A DNA stretch of 64,000 bases from Manihot esculenta (Eukaryota; Streptophyta; Magnoliopsida; Malpighiales; Euphorbiaceae), in NCBI RefSeq assembly GCF_001659605.2, contig NC_035177.2:32194136-32258135 (forward strand), read 5' to 3'. The notes below the pieces were generated by a model. It worked only from the letters and a program-made list of their open reading frames with translations. It did no database searches and was not told the origin of the DNA. Each line of letters starts with the position of its first letter. The stretch's first letter is position 1. Shown here piece after piece: positions 1 through 11,846 of this stretch. The translations under genes and the position numbers were made by a program.

Positions 1-3000
1 GCCCTAGTGGAAGGAAATAAACAAATAATTTTCTTAAGAAAACTGTTGATTGGTTAATGAAAAACATAGTTTAAAAATGATTACGTGAATGTAAAACCCA
101 TATGGAGTAATGGAGATACAAAGTAAATCAGTGTTCTAATAATCAAGATTCAATTTTATAGAATCAAATGTTTTTGGCCAGCCAATGCCAAAGGCTACAT
201 AAAGGAACAAAGAAACTAAAATTGTGAAGAGTGTATTGGCAATATGAATGACAACAAATAAGAAGCTAAAAAGAAAAAAAAGAAATTTTATTATTCAATT
301 AGAAGCAGTTAAAATACCTATGTTCTAGCCCTCGTGTCCATGCAAATATTGAAGCAATACTATTTGTGCTAGTTTCTTGTCCTTTCTGATGTAACCGGAA
401 ATGCCGGGTAACAGTCCCATGAGCCGCCTCAGCCTCAAGCGTCTTTCCATCAGATGATAACTGCACATTTTGCAGTTATTAAAACATGATGTCATCACAA
501 AACAAAATATAAAACCAACAGCAGTCTCGAATAAATACAAACCAGCACAGAGGTCATAAGGCCCAATGAACCAAATCCTGCATATGAAAAACCAGGTTTA
601 GGCAGGCTTCTGAAAAATACTGATTTATTTTACTCGGGTATACCATTACAGTGTGAGTTAATGTTTAATGTCATTCATATTGACAAACAAACAGTACAGA
701 TACTATACATTCATTTTGGCACTTAAAATGCCCCTTAATGTAGGTTTAAAGCTAAGCCTCAAAAATTGATTTACAAGAATGTGTCACCTAAGCTAATGAG
801 GATGCTTAAGCACTAGACACATAGTATAACATTTTTCATCCTTTTTTTTTATAAAAAATTAACTTATCATGTAAGTTTCAACTTTTTATCTGAATGCTCT
901 AAAATTTCAACTATATCCGAAATTGTTTTTAATAAATTCCTTAAAAATTTTAAAATTTATATATATAAAAATAATAATGTAAACTAGTTTCTTCATCAAT
1001 TTACTCAAATTTTAAAATTAACTGATTTATTTTCATATAAATTATCAAACATAAAATTTTATTTCATTATTATTAAAATTTAAAAATTAACACTTAAAAA
1101 TCATAATCAATTATACATTTTCAAACTTCAACTGCTATAACCTTATCCTATACGAAAAAAGTCATCTAAAATCTTTTATTATATTAGTCAAAATATTATA
1201 AAATTCTCAAGTTAACAATTTGATTCATGATAAAACTCCATTAATCATATTATATATATTTTTTAAATAATTCAGTTTTAAATAAAATTTCGATTGTATT
1301 AGAAAAAAAGTGAATTATTTTAACATCTCTTAAGTTCTACACTATTTTTTTAAATTTTATAAAAAAAAAAAAAATTGTTTAGATATGTAAATAATTATTT
1401 ACTGAAAATTTATTTTAAAATTTAAGTATTTATTTTCAAAAGTATTTCCTATATATAAAAGTAAGAATTTCAATAATGATATTTTAAGGATTACCACATG
1501 GCATTTTTTACAGTTTTAATTTCTTTTTTTTATTGGTAAACAAGAACTTATTAAAAAAATATAAAATCACTTATTAATCAATTTTCAATTTTTAAAAAAT
1601 TTATTAATTATCATAAAAAATTAAAAATTAATGCTTAAAATAAATTATAATTTAATAAGAATTTTATTATTAATAAAACTTTACTCCCTCTGTCCCATCA
1701 TTTTTGTTCACTTTACTTTTTCTTAATATTTTTATTCACTTTACTTTTTCATACATATTAAGAAAGACATTTTTTTTTATTAACTTTCCATACTTATATT
1801 AAAGACATTAAATTTTATTAAATACTAAGAAATATTCTTAATACTCATTTAGAAAAATAACATTTAATGAGAGGCTGTATTAAAAATAAGATAAAAAAGA
1901 AAGATAATAATTTTAGAACAACAAAAAAAAGAAATATGAACAAAAATTATGGAACGGAGGGAATAATATATTATTCAAAAAATTTTTAAAAAATATTTAT
2001 TAATATAATCACAACAACCAAAATTAAAATATATGACAACAATTACATCACCTTGAGCAAGTAAATCACTTTGGACATCTCCATCATAATTTTTGCAAGC
2101 CCAAACATAACCTCCTTCACTTTTCAATGCATAAGCAACCATATCATCAATCAGCCGATGCTCATACCTGAAAATCAGAAGAATTTCATCAACCAATTTG
2201 ACCATATGAAACCACTGAAATGTTAGCCATACCATATAGAATGTTCTTCAAACTTCTGCTTCCAACTCTCTTCATATACCTCCTGGAATATGTCCTTAAA
2301 CCTGTGAAGACACTAGGAATGAATATTATTGTGCATCCCTTCTCACATTTAACAATAATTAGGTATCAAGGCATGTGGTACAAGAAGTTTATTGCAACAA
2401 TAAGAAATTACCTCCCATCATATTTCTTCAGAATTGTGTTTTTGGTGCTCAAATAAAGAGGCCACTTTTTTGCAAAAGCCAATGACATAGACGACTCAGC
2501 AAAAGCTCGAATAGACTGAACAATGAACACAAAGATTACGCAACTTACACATCCCAATGCAGATTTTCAAGAAATATCCATGTATTAACACAAACCTGAT
2601 CAACATTATACATAGCAAGTGCTACACCTGGGCCCTTAAAATCATAAACATCAAGCTCCACAGGGGTATTGCCATCCTCTGGAACTGCACAATAAGAAGA
2701 GAAAGTTGTAAGCACAAGTAAACCTTGGAGGAAATAAGCTTTCTCAGCTTGAAGATAGAAATATTTAAAGCTCACCAAAAATCATTTTAAGCTTTCCTGG
2801 CCCTTCAATGACTGTATCTGTGGCACGGTATTGGTCACCAAAGGCATGTCTGCCAATGCATATGGGTTTCTTCCAACCTGCAGACCTGTTTATAAGTATT
2901 GAATAGCGCTTGAAATCACTTGAAAGGCACAGAACCTTACAGTAGGAACTGAATATTACCAGGAACAATTCTTGGAATGTTCTGGCAGAGAATTGGTTCA

Positions 3001-6000
3001 CGAAAAACAGTGCCTACAGAATTAAGAAACCCTTCCATTATATGTATTCAAATAATAATAATTATAATAATAACAACAACAACAGCAACAAAAAAAAGAA
3101 AATTCCTAAATAAACTGATTAATACCAGCAGAAACAGTAAAACTTTCACATTCTAGCATCCGAACAAAAGTTGAGCAGAAGGACAAATTATAGAAGAGAT
3201 GCCAGCTTCAACAGATACAAATGCACGAAGTGATACACAAAGTTCGAGAATAAAATTATCATTTGGCAACTTCAATATTCTCTGTCTCAATTTATTGTAA
3301 TTACTGGGAGAGGGAAAAAAAGGCTCCTAGACTAATAGTCATTGTTTTAAATAACGGCCGATACGTGTAATGGGTTTTGGAAGGGTCGTTACCCGTTACC
3401 CCGTTATACAACGCCCCACCTGATTTGCAGGCGTAACGGCTGTTATGTAGTGATAACAGCCATTACCATTAATTAAAATTCTTTTATATCCTTCCTCTTC
3501 TGCCTCCTATTCTCATTTTCATTAATTTCTACACTTTTCAGCAATTTCAAAGGATATATTTTTTAAGTTTTCTCTTCTTTTTCTCTTTCAAATTTCAACC
3601 TTCCTAAATATTTCTCGTATAAGTTTAGATCCATCATAAACTACTCTATTTCCAAGCTTATTTCTTCTAAAAAGTTAATTAAATCTTATCTATTTTAGTT
3701 TTTAATTCTTCTAAAAACTACTATAATACTCCAACTTGAGGGGGAGTGTTAGAGCATGAACATAATCTGTACATAATTAAAGGAGATTATATAATCATAG
3801 GCTAATTGATTGATAGAGAATTCTTAAGAGTTGCCTTAATAATGCTTTGTAATCTGTATATATACACACTTATTTCAATACGAAAAACACACTGAAATTG
3901 CCCAAATTCATTGTCCTGTTACATGAATTAAAGTTGTACTTTGAGCTATTAGTTTACTCGGTCTATAAAGATTATATTGATTTTTCTTATTTTAAACTAT
4001 ATGATGTTTAACTTAAGTTAAATAATCTATATTTTATGTATTTATATTTATTATGCATTTATATATATTACTCTGAATTAAATCTAATCAATATTATTTC
4101 ATTTATGAACTTTGCAAATTATTTTGAAAAATTTGCGTAGCGCCAAACCGTTACCGTTACGTTACAGCTGTTACAGGCTTGTTTCTATTACCTGCGACCG
4201 CGAAGGCGAATGCAACCGCGATTGCGATTGCAATTTAAAGCCATGCTAATAGTACAGTTACTGAAGGTTGTTAAGAATCAGGAAAATCAACAATTTTCCA
4301 AGACAGTAACCTAGGAAGAATAAGAAGAAGAAACATTAAGATAATCTGAATCTTTGCACAAATTTTTCAGATGGTTGTTTAATTAACTGTTCAAATAAAT
4401 CAAATCCACTTAGAGCAAACCACCCCAGAGTTATTAATTGATACTTCCTTTTGTTCACTATTTACATACACCCTGTTTAATGTAGATATGATATACAGTC
4501 AAAGGCATTACTAAATGTAAAACAAGAAGTTCAGAAGTAGAAAATATGAGCAAGAGTGATCTGGTGATCCAAAATGTTAGTAATAATTCACGTGATGAAA
4601 ACATTAACTTATAGTAGCCTCCACAGCATGGAATGTTTATGCTAAAATATTGTTACATATCTGACCATAATAAGAATTAAAAAAAGAAAATCAAAGGGGC
4701 AAAGATTTATCTTAAGATGAGAAGAGCATCTATCAATAACCAACCATTTAAGATGTTTCTGATTGTGCCATTTGGACTCCTCCACATAGATTTCAGGCCA
4801 AATTCTTTAACTCTGGTCTCATCTGCAGATATCAGCATAAAACAAAATCATGACTTTCATGTATTAAATTCCCCAACAAAAAAAACTATATCATGCAGCA
4901 AAAGAATCCATTTTGACAAGTATAACATGGAGTAAATGAACAAGTGCATAAACTACAACAAGACCAGCTGGTGCCCACAATTAACAATTAGAATTTTTTA
5001 TAATCACAAAAAATGGCAAAAAAGAGGAAGATTGGAACAGGAACGAGAATAACTTACCAGGAGTTATAGTAGCACATTTTACAGCAACATTGTATCTGCA
5101 GAACAGATTAAATTAGAATGAAAACATAAGCATATTCAGCATGTCTTTAAGCATCAATGCATGATCAAAGAACCTAGCAGACACAATTCTCTCTTTCTTA
5201 ATTAAAATCCTAATTCCTTTTTCCTCTCTTCCTCTAATTCTGCAAGCCCCAGATAACACTAGCATCCCTCAATGTGAAAAGCACACATTGTATCAGAGTA
5301 AAGACTAAGCACTACAACAAAGAACAAAAATCTTTCATGTGCCTCTCTATCTAAAACCTAACTAATGCAAAAGCTCTCCCCAGCATTCAACTTCAATAAC
5401 TAGGTCGTGACATCCTATCCATCAATCATCTCCCAAACTCTTTATATCCATCCTTGCAAATGTTTACATGGTGATGTAAATATAGAACAGAGCTCTAAAA
5501 TCATTGCTCCCAATTAAAACCACTATTCAGGTCTTTATAGAACACACTTTTAAACCTTCTGTATTTATTAGCATCATCAATTGTCTTAAGCAACAATCAA
5601 TATGGTATAAAATCTGTACCACCTATTCAAGATGGCAATCTAGGTGCTCAACTTACATTTCAAGATGGGACAACCACTACTCAATTACTTACCTATAGCG
5701 TGCACATGTTATTCACAGCATAAAGTTACTTACACAGCAAAGAGTTACCTACAATAAATAGAATCGGAAAACCTACAAATTAATGAAACATAAATAGGGC
5801 TTACTTAAGAGTGGCCTCAGCACTTTCTACAGTAACCTTGTCATCAGTAGCATCACGATTCAATATCCCCAAATCAAAATACTTAACATCCAAATCAAGA
5901 TAAGGATATATAAGCTGCAATCAGCAAACAAAGCTCCCACGTAAAACTTATGAATATAACTTCACCAAAAAGTATAAGACTAAATGTTGGTATGACCACA

Positions 6001-6566
6001 ATTCGCATTAACAAGAGGAGAAGTAAGAAAAATACTGATGATAACACAAATGCTTGTACCTTATCTTTTATCATTTTCCAAATGATCCTCGTCATTTCAT
6101 CACCTAATCATCAATATATCACATCTTCTTTAGTAAGAATTAAAGGAACCTGAACCCTACTAATTCCTTGAGAAACGAATAAAACAAAGAGCAAATAAAC
6201 AATAAAACTAAAACTCCCTTTGCCTCTCATTTCTCTCCATTTAAACATCAACAAACCAGAGCAATTCGACCACTATTAAAAACAGATGATAGGGTTTTAG
6301 GGAGGTTTACCATCCATTTCAACAATTGGATTTTGAACTTTAACTCGATCAAATCCACTCGAAGAAGCAAAACATCGAAGAGAAACGGAGCGGGAAAAGT
6401 GGGAAGAGAAAGCAACACGACTCCTAAGAGCTCCTCCATTGAAGAGCTTAGAAGAGGTAGTAGAGAACGAGTAAGTAGATGATTTAAGGGCTACCGATGA
6501 TTTGGAAGAGGAGAGCATCGTAGCGCCCGGCATGAATGTCAATCGGATTCTAGCGAGCGTTAGCAT
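1..6566 (-). CDS. ICDH: NADP-dependent isocitrate dehydrogenase, organellar type (3' end cut by window edge)
   Basis: This enzyme converts isocitrate and NADP+ to 2-oxoglutarate, CO2 and NADPH. Thirteen exons are visible: 6311-6566, 6060-6103, 5805-5914, 5058-5095, 4745-4822, 2960-3013, 2776-2877, 2596-2684, 2412-2515, 2233-2301, 2052-2167, 543-577 and 318-460. Phases join without a break, giving about 412 residues. The final segment, expected to begin AKLDN, lies beyond the left edge. Family motifs are clear: [69 protein letters not shown] and [10 protein letters not shown]. The first roughly 75 residues are Ser/Arg-rich with few acidic residues, as in a plastid or mitochondrial transit peptide, so this is not the cytosolic form. 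The first ATG is at 6566; a second in-frame ATG at 6518 (MLSSSK) may be the real start. Two transposable elements sit in its introns. Confidence 0.93.
1684..1963. mobile_element. Stowaway-like MITE in an ICDH intron
   Basis: The left end begins CTCCCTCTGTCCCA. The right end, read in reverse, begins TTCCCTCCGTTCCA. Both continue into a matching segment around TTTTTGTTCA, giving terminal inverted repeats of roughly 30 bp with mismatches. The element is flanked by TA on both sides (1682-1683 and 1964-1965). A CTCCCTC terminus with a TA target is the signature of Stowaway elements of the Tc1/mariner superfamily. It is 280 bp, AT-rich, without coding capacity, and lies in the intron between the exons at 2052-2167 and 543-577. 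Confidence 0.85.
3340..4245. mobile_element. Non-autonomous hAT-like element in an ICDH intron
   Basis: A perfect 8-bp direct repeat, CTAATAGT, flanks the block at 3332-3339 and 4246-4253. The left end reads CATTGTTTTAAAT and the inverted right end reads CATGGCTTTAAAT. This gives short imperfect terminal inverted repeats of the CAnnG form usual for hAT elements, which make 8-bp target duplications. Both subterminal regions are rich in CGTTAC and ACGGC motifs, as expected for transposase-binding sites. No transposase reading frame was found. The element carries an LTR-like fragment internally (3747-3923). Confidence 0.8.
3747..3923 (+). mobile_element. Copia-like LTR remnant nested in the hAT element
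   Basis: A purine tract (CTTGAGGGGGAG, 3735-3746) is followed directly by TGTTAGAGCATG. This is the usual layout of a polypurine tract next to a 3' LTR of Ty1/copia elements. A TATA-like run (GTATATATACACAC) lies within. The right boundary (TGTTACA near 3923) is approximate, and no target duplication or internal coding sequence was found, so this is a truncated remnant. Confidence 0.5.
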
Positions 6567-6760
6567 TAGATTTTAGAGTGAAGTTTTGCGTTTTGATGGC
6601 GGATCTATCGTGGGGGTCCAGCTCTGGCTTCGGGTTCTCGCTCGCGTTCGTTTTGGAACGGAAAAACGGCCTTTTCTAATTTACGTATAGTGGGACCGCT
6701 GTAGAGGCGTTTCGGATTGAACCGGTCGAGCTCATCAGGGGTGATATTGTCGGTTCAATT
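6567..6760 (-). promoter_or_regulatory. Likely 5' UTR and proximal promoter of ICDH
   Basis: This is the short, relatively GC-rich stretch immediately upstream of the ICDH start codon on the minus strand. I see no unambiguous TATA box. The assignment rests on position only. Confidence 0.35.
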
Positions 6761-7400
6761 AATAAGAGAAATTCTTCTTTATCTTCGGTCCGTATCAATA
6801 AAAGAATTATCCACAATGCTATAATAGGCTCGTATAAAAAAAATAATTTATAATACGATAACCGCTGGATTGAACTGCTGGATTTCTTTACTCCCGTATA
6901 AGGTCAAGCCTATAATGACATCTCATCATCTGAAGGCTTTTAAGCCTTCTGAATGAATCAGGCCCGGCTCACTCATCTTCTAGACTGGACTCCCCCTTTT
7001 ACTCTCCCAATCAGGCCGGCCCAACTCTTCCGGCCCTGAGATCAGGCCTCCCTTGGATTCCAGTCCTACTCTCATCTTTCAGCCCGGTCCGGAGGAGGAA
7101 AGGCAACCAGCCCATTCGCCTAGCGGGTCCATCCGCATGCGTGACAGGAGAGAATTAAATGACCGTTACACATGGAGCAGATATCTGATATTTTCGTACG
7201 TCCGTATCCGTGCAGCAGAGACAGATGGTCTAATAGCAGTAAGACCGTTACACATTACTGACAGACGAAGAAAAAAAATAAAAAGAGAGGGGCGTTATCC
7301 TCTCAAACTAAACTTTGAGAACCCTTATAAAACTCTATTTTCTGGATCTCAGATCATCATAATAGTTTTAAACTGTTTATTGAGTGTGGTTTAATTTGTA
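6760..7400 (+). mobile_element. LTR-like GC-rich block (Gypsy-type U3 fragment?)
   Basis: The composition changes sharply from the flanking AT-rich DNA to GC-rich sequence with many GGCCCGG and GGCCGG motifs. The block ends in a promoter-like segment (TATAAAACTC near 7329) followed by a T-rich tail. A GC-rich U3 ending in a TATA box is typical of plant Gypsy LTRs. No TG...CA boundaries, target duplication or retroelement coding sequence were found. An open frame at 7053-7394 has no recognisable protein and is regarded as chance. Confidence 0.35.
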
Positions 7401-7614
7401 TTAAAATAATATTTAATTATGTAATTTCCATATAGTATTTTGAATATTATTCTTATTTGTTAAAGTGTGATACTGTGAAGGATTTTGGATCATAAAGGAT
7501 TTCATATTCAAAAATAAAAAACCAATGAAATTGTAGAATGTTTTTTTATATTTTTTCTTATAAAATAATTCGTATTTCTCTTTTTAGGTTGAATAGGGAT
7601 AGAAAGACTTTTTC

Positions 7615-9185
7615 GGGCTTTTTGTCAATTTAGGGGTGGTAGGTTTTTAATTTGCAGATTTGGGGTTAGAGTAAAAATATTTACGGATTTAGGGTTGGAG
7701 TGCCAGGTGGCAGCAAAAGTAGTTGTTTGACGCCCTGACGCCACTCTAAATGGCGTCAGGCTATTATTTGTTTTTTTTTTTTTAATTTTTAAGAATGGCC
7801 TCGCGCTCCTCACAATGGTTTAAGAATGGCCTCGCGCTCCTCACAATGGTGCCAGGCCATAATTTTTTTATTTTTTAAATTATTAAAATATTATAATTAT
7901 ATTAATATATTATTTTTATATTATATTAATTTAATAATTATATTTTTTTATTATAATAAATTTTTTATAATATATTTTATTAATTTAAATATATTTTTAT
8001 AATAATATTATAATTAAATATTATAAATTATAAATTTATTTATAAGAATACTGAATTAAATAATTAATAAAAAAATTAATTAATTAATATAAATATTTAA
8101 AATTATAAAAATTAAATTTATTTTTATTGAATTACTGTTATACAGTCATATATAATCACAAAATAATATTAATTTTATGATAATGTATATAATTAAAGAA
8201 TAATATTAATTTTATGATAATGTACATAATCAAATCACTTTACTGAATTAATTACTTAATTTTTTTTTCTCTTTGATAAATTATAAACAATACACATAAA
8301 ATATTTAAAATTATTATATTATCTTGCTATTAAATATTATATGAGAATACTGAATTATTTATAATTTATCAAAGAGAAATAAATTAATTAATTAATTTGA
8401 TTGCAAAATAAATTAATTAACAGCATAATTTTATTTTATAATTTTAAATATTAATATATTTTATATATTAATATTTAATATATTTATTATTAATATTTAA
8501 ATTAAAAATATTAATAACCTATAGTATTATAAAATTAATATTATTCTTTAATTATGTACATTGTCATAAAATTAATATTATTCTATAATTATATATGACT
8601 ATATAATAGCAATTCAATAAAAATAAATTTAATTTTTATAATTTTAAATATTCATATTAATTAATTAATTTTTTTTATTAATTATTTAATTCAGTATTCT
8701 TATAAATAAATTTATAATTAATATTATTTAATTATAATATTATTATAAAAATATATTTAAATTAATAAAATATATTATAAAAAATTATTATAATAAAAAA
8801 ATATAATATAAATATAATTATTAAATTAATATAATATAAAAATAATATATTAATATAATTATAATATTTTAATAATTTAAAAAATAAAAAAATTATGGCA
8901 TGGTGCCATTGTGAGGAGCGCCAGACCATTCTTAAAAATTAAAAAAAAAAAAATAATGGCCTGGCACCATTTAGAGTGGCGCCATGCCATTTTTTTTCAA
9001 AAAAAAAATTAAATAATAGTCTGGCGCCATTTAGAGTAGCGCCAGGATCTGGCGCCTGTTTGACAGGCGCCAGACAACTATTTTTGGTGCCACCTGACAC
9101 TCCAACCCCAAATCCATAAATAGTTTTACTTTAACTCCAAATCCGCAAATTAAAAACCTACCAACCCTAAATTGACAAAAAGCCC
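7615..9185. mobile_element. Mutator-like fold-back element with very long terminal inverted repeats
   Basis: A perfect 9-bp direct repeat, GACTTTTTC, flanks the element at 7606-7614 and 9186-9194. The termini are inverted copies beginning GGGCTTTTTGTCAATTTAGG. The similarity continues through the whole element: about 150 bp of GC-containing arm with CTGGCGCCA-type motifs, then an AT-rich core that is itself palindromic about a centre near 8395. Arms are about 780 bp each. A 9-bp duplication and very long inverted repeats indicate the Mutator superfamily. No transposase frame is present. A 31-bp direct duplication (about 7791-7852) occurs in the left arm only. Confidence 0.85.
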
Positions 9186-9194
9186 GACTTTTTC

Positions 9195-10226
9195 ACCTTT
9201 GATCAAAAACTATATTTTTTATCAATAAATTATTTTGAGTCCACTAAATCTCATAAATCAAAAAAATATTTTTTTTTGAAAAGTATTTATTGTGAAAAAA
9301 GGCTTAGTGTTTGATATTTGAACTCAATTTCATATTGAATCTTCAAAATTTGAGATAGTTCAAGCTAACTCAGCACATGCAATGTATGCAATTCCATAAA
9401 TTGTGCTTCTCGCTCTATTCTTCTTTCTCTTCATCGCACATAAACTCAGACATCATAAATTTCGCTATTCCTCTCTCTAATCATTGTTTCTTTATTTTCT
9501 GATTTTTTTTAAAAACAACAAAATAGCTTTTTTAAAGGCGTCTCATGATTGCATTCTTTGTTGAAGCTTTGTGATGGTGTTTGCTTTCACATTTTAAAGT
9601 TGCATATGGTGCATTAAGAGTCTAGATTATTTTAAAAATTATAAAATAGGGTCAATCTTCATTTATGTATAAAGCAGACAAAGCAAAAACGTAATCATAA
9701 CAGGAATTTTCAGTTTCAAACCTAAATAATAAAAAAGCAGCAGGTGACGTCTAATATTACACAATAATAATTTAAAATAATTTATAAATCATCATTATAA
9801 AATAGGGTCACATAATAAAAATTTAATAAATTGATATGCAGTTTCATCTACCGTAGTACTAAATTTTTTATCAAATTTCATCCTCTCTTAAATATATTGA
9901 GTCTTCGTATAATATTACTATCATCTCATATTTTTTTTTTACAAAATTGACGAATTGTAGTGTAATTCTATTTTAACAACATAAAAAATTAGAGTCTTAA
10001 TTTAATAAACTACAAGTCATTTTCATAACATAAAAAATTAATTTATTTCCATAAGTAAGTTTTAAAAATAAAATTTAATAATAAAAATTAATTTGATTGA
10101 ACTTTTATAAAAAAAAATAATGAAAATTAATGCTAATAATGATGACCCTGCATAAATTCTTGTTAGAAAAGAAGTCAAAGATGTTGACTACAAGAATTCC
10201 TCAATGCTCTCTCTCCTCACCCTTAA
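9195..10226. other. AT-rich intergenic sequence
   Basis: No gene, RNA gene or bounded mobile element was recognised. The stretch is AT-rich with homopolymer runs and short chance reading frames only. Confidence 0.5.
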
Positions 10227-10234
10227 GTTGTGCA

Positions 10235-11603
10235 TAGGAGTGTAATCGAGTCGAGTCGAGCCGAATTTTGTAAAACTCAAGCTCGTTTATTAAAAAAGTT
10301 TGAAAGTTCGAGTTCGAGCTCGAGTTCGACTCGAACTCTAATATTTGATTCGAACTCGACTCGAGAATTAAATATTATAATCGAGCTCGATTCGAGCTCG
10401 ACTCGTGAAAGACTCGTTCGATTTAATAACGAGCCTAATTCGAGCTCGAGCTCGAAAAACTCAATTAAAAAGGTCGTTAATAAAACTCGAGCTCGAACTC
10501 GGAAAGCTCGATTAAGAAACTCGTTAAAAAAACTCGAGACCGAGCTCAAAATTAAAAAGTTTGGTTTGAACTCAAATTCAGACTCGAGCTCGAATTAATA
10601 ATTACATTTTAATCAGTTTTTAATCATCATTAATTTAAATAATATAAAAAAAAGAGAGTGTACATAAAAAAATTACGTGACACAATTTATAACTAAAATA
10701 ACACAAATAAATATAAATTCAACAACATAATAAAATTAGATTACACACAAAGTTTAATATCAAACGAATAAAGTTGATTCCAACTTCCAACAGTTGAAAC
10801 AAGCTAATATAATTTAATTATCTTCATAATCATCTTCATGCTTGTTCAATTAGTTAACTTGAATTTCAACTTCAACATCCATATAACCTTAATTAATTAT
10901 TATTAATATACTTTGATAATTATTATCATTTTTTATATTGTATGCTTAATTATATACAAAAAATTTTTTATAATTATACTTTAATTTTAAAATGTATATA
11001 ATTTTTACAACTCAATTTATCATGTAGTACTATAATTTTAAAGAATACTTATTATAATAATTAATATTAATTATTTGTGATTATACATTAATTTTATGGA
11101 ATCTTATTATAATAATTATATACAAAAGATTTTTATAATTTAATTTTAAAGAATATTAATTATAATAATTAATCTTAATTATTTGTAATTTTCAATACTA
11201 TAATTTTCAAGTATTTATAATAGTTTAAATTTTATAACTTTATAGTTATTTTTATTTTTTTAATAATATATGAACTTGTTCATAAATTTATTTAATGAAT
11301 TGGTTCACCAATTTATTTAAACAATATTATTCACGAGCCTATTTAACGAGTCTGCTCGCGAGCCTTCTCAACGAGTCAGCTCTCGAGCCTTCTCAACGAG
11401 TCAGCTCGCGAGCCTAAAAACGAGTCAGCTCGTGAGTCTTAACGAGCCGAATACTATGGAGCTCAAGTTCAGCTTGTTTAAGTGACGAGTCTCAAAATTG
11501 AGCTCGAGTTTTACTCGTTTAAAAAACGAGCCGAACTCGGTCGAGATTTTATCAAGTCGAGTCTCAAGTAGCTCACGAATAGCTTGGCTCATTTACAGCC
11601 CTA
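10235..11603. mobile_element. Non-autonomous hAT element with CGAGCTCGA-rich ends
   Basis: The ends are imperfect inverted repeats: TAGGAGTGTAATCGAG on the left, and TAGGGCTGTAAATGAG when the right end is inverted. They are flanked by an 8-bp direct repeat with one mismatch: GTTGTGCA at 10227-10234 and GTTGTCCA at 11604-11611. About 360 bp at the left end and 270 bp at the right are packed with CGAGCTCGA/CGAACTCGA motifs on both strands, while the centre is plain AT-rich DNA. Terminal repeats, 8-bp duplication and dense subterminal motifs fit a hAT element. The Ser-rich open frames here come from the repeated motif and are not genes. Confidence 0.78.
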
Positions 11604-11785
11604 GTTGTCCATGGTTTTTAAAAGTTTCAAATTGAATTGAAAAATAAAATTTTAATAATAATAATATTATAAAATTATATTATATTAAATTAATTTATTT
11701 AATTATTTAGATATAATTTTAGTTCCTTATAAAGAATCATATCTAACCCGTATCAAATTAGAATGAAAAATCAATTATATATATA

Positions 11786-11787
<2 letters not shown>

Positions 11788-11842
<55 letters not shown>
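11788..11842. repeat. (AT)n microsatellite
   Basis: A run of about 27 alternating AT units with almost no interruption. Confidence 0.95.

Positions 11843-11846
<4 letters not shown>

Noticed and set aside
7053..7394. 113-residue open frame
   Set aside because: Lies in an LTR-like GC-rich block, has no recognisable family and runs over a TATA-like promoter segment.
10230..10598. Ser/Arg-rich 122-residue open frame
   Set aside because: It is produced by the CGAGCTCGA motif array at the left end of the hAT element. Low-complexity reading frames appear on both strands, as expected from the palindromic motif.
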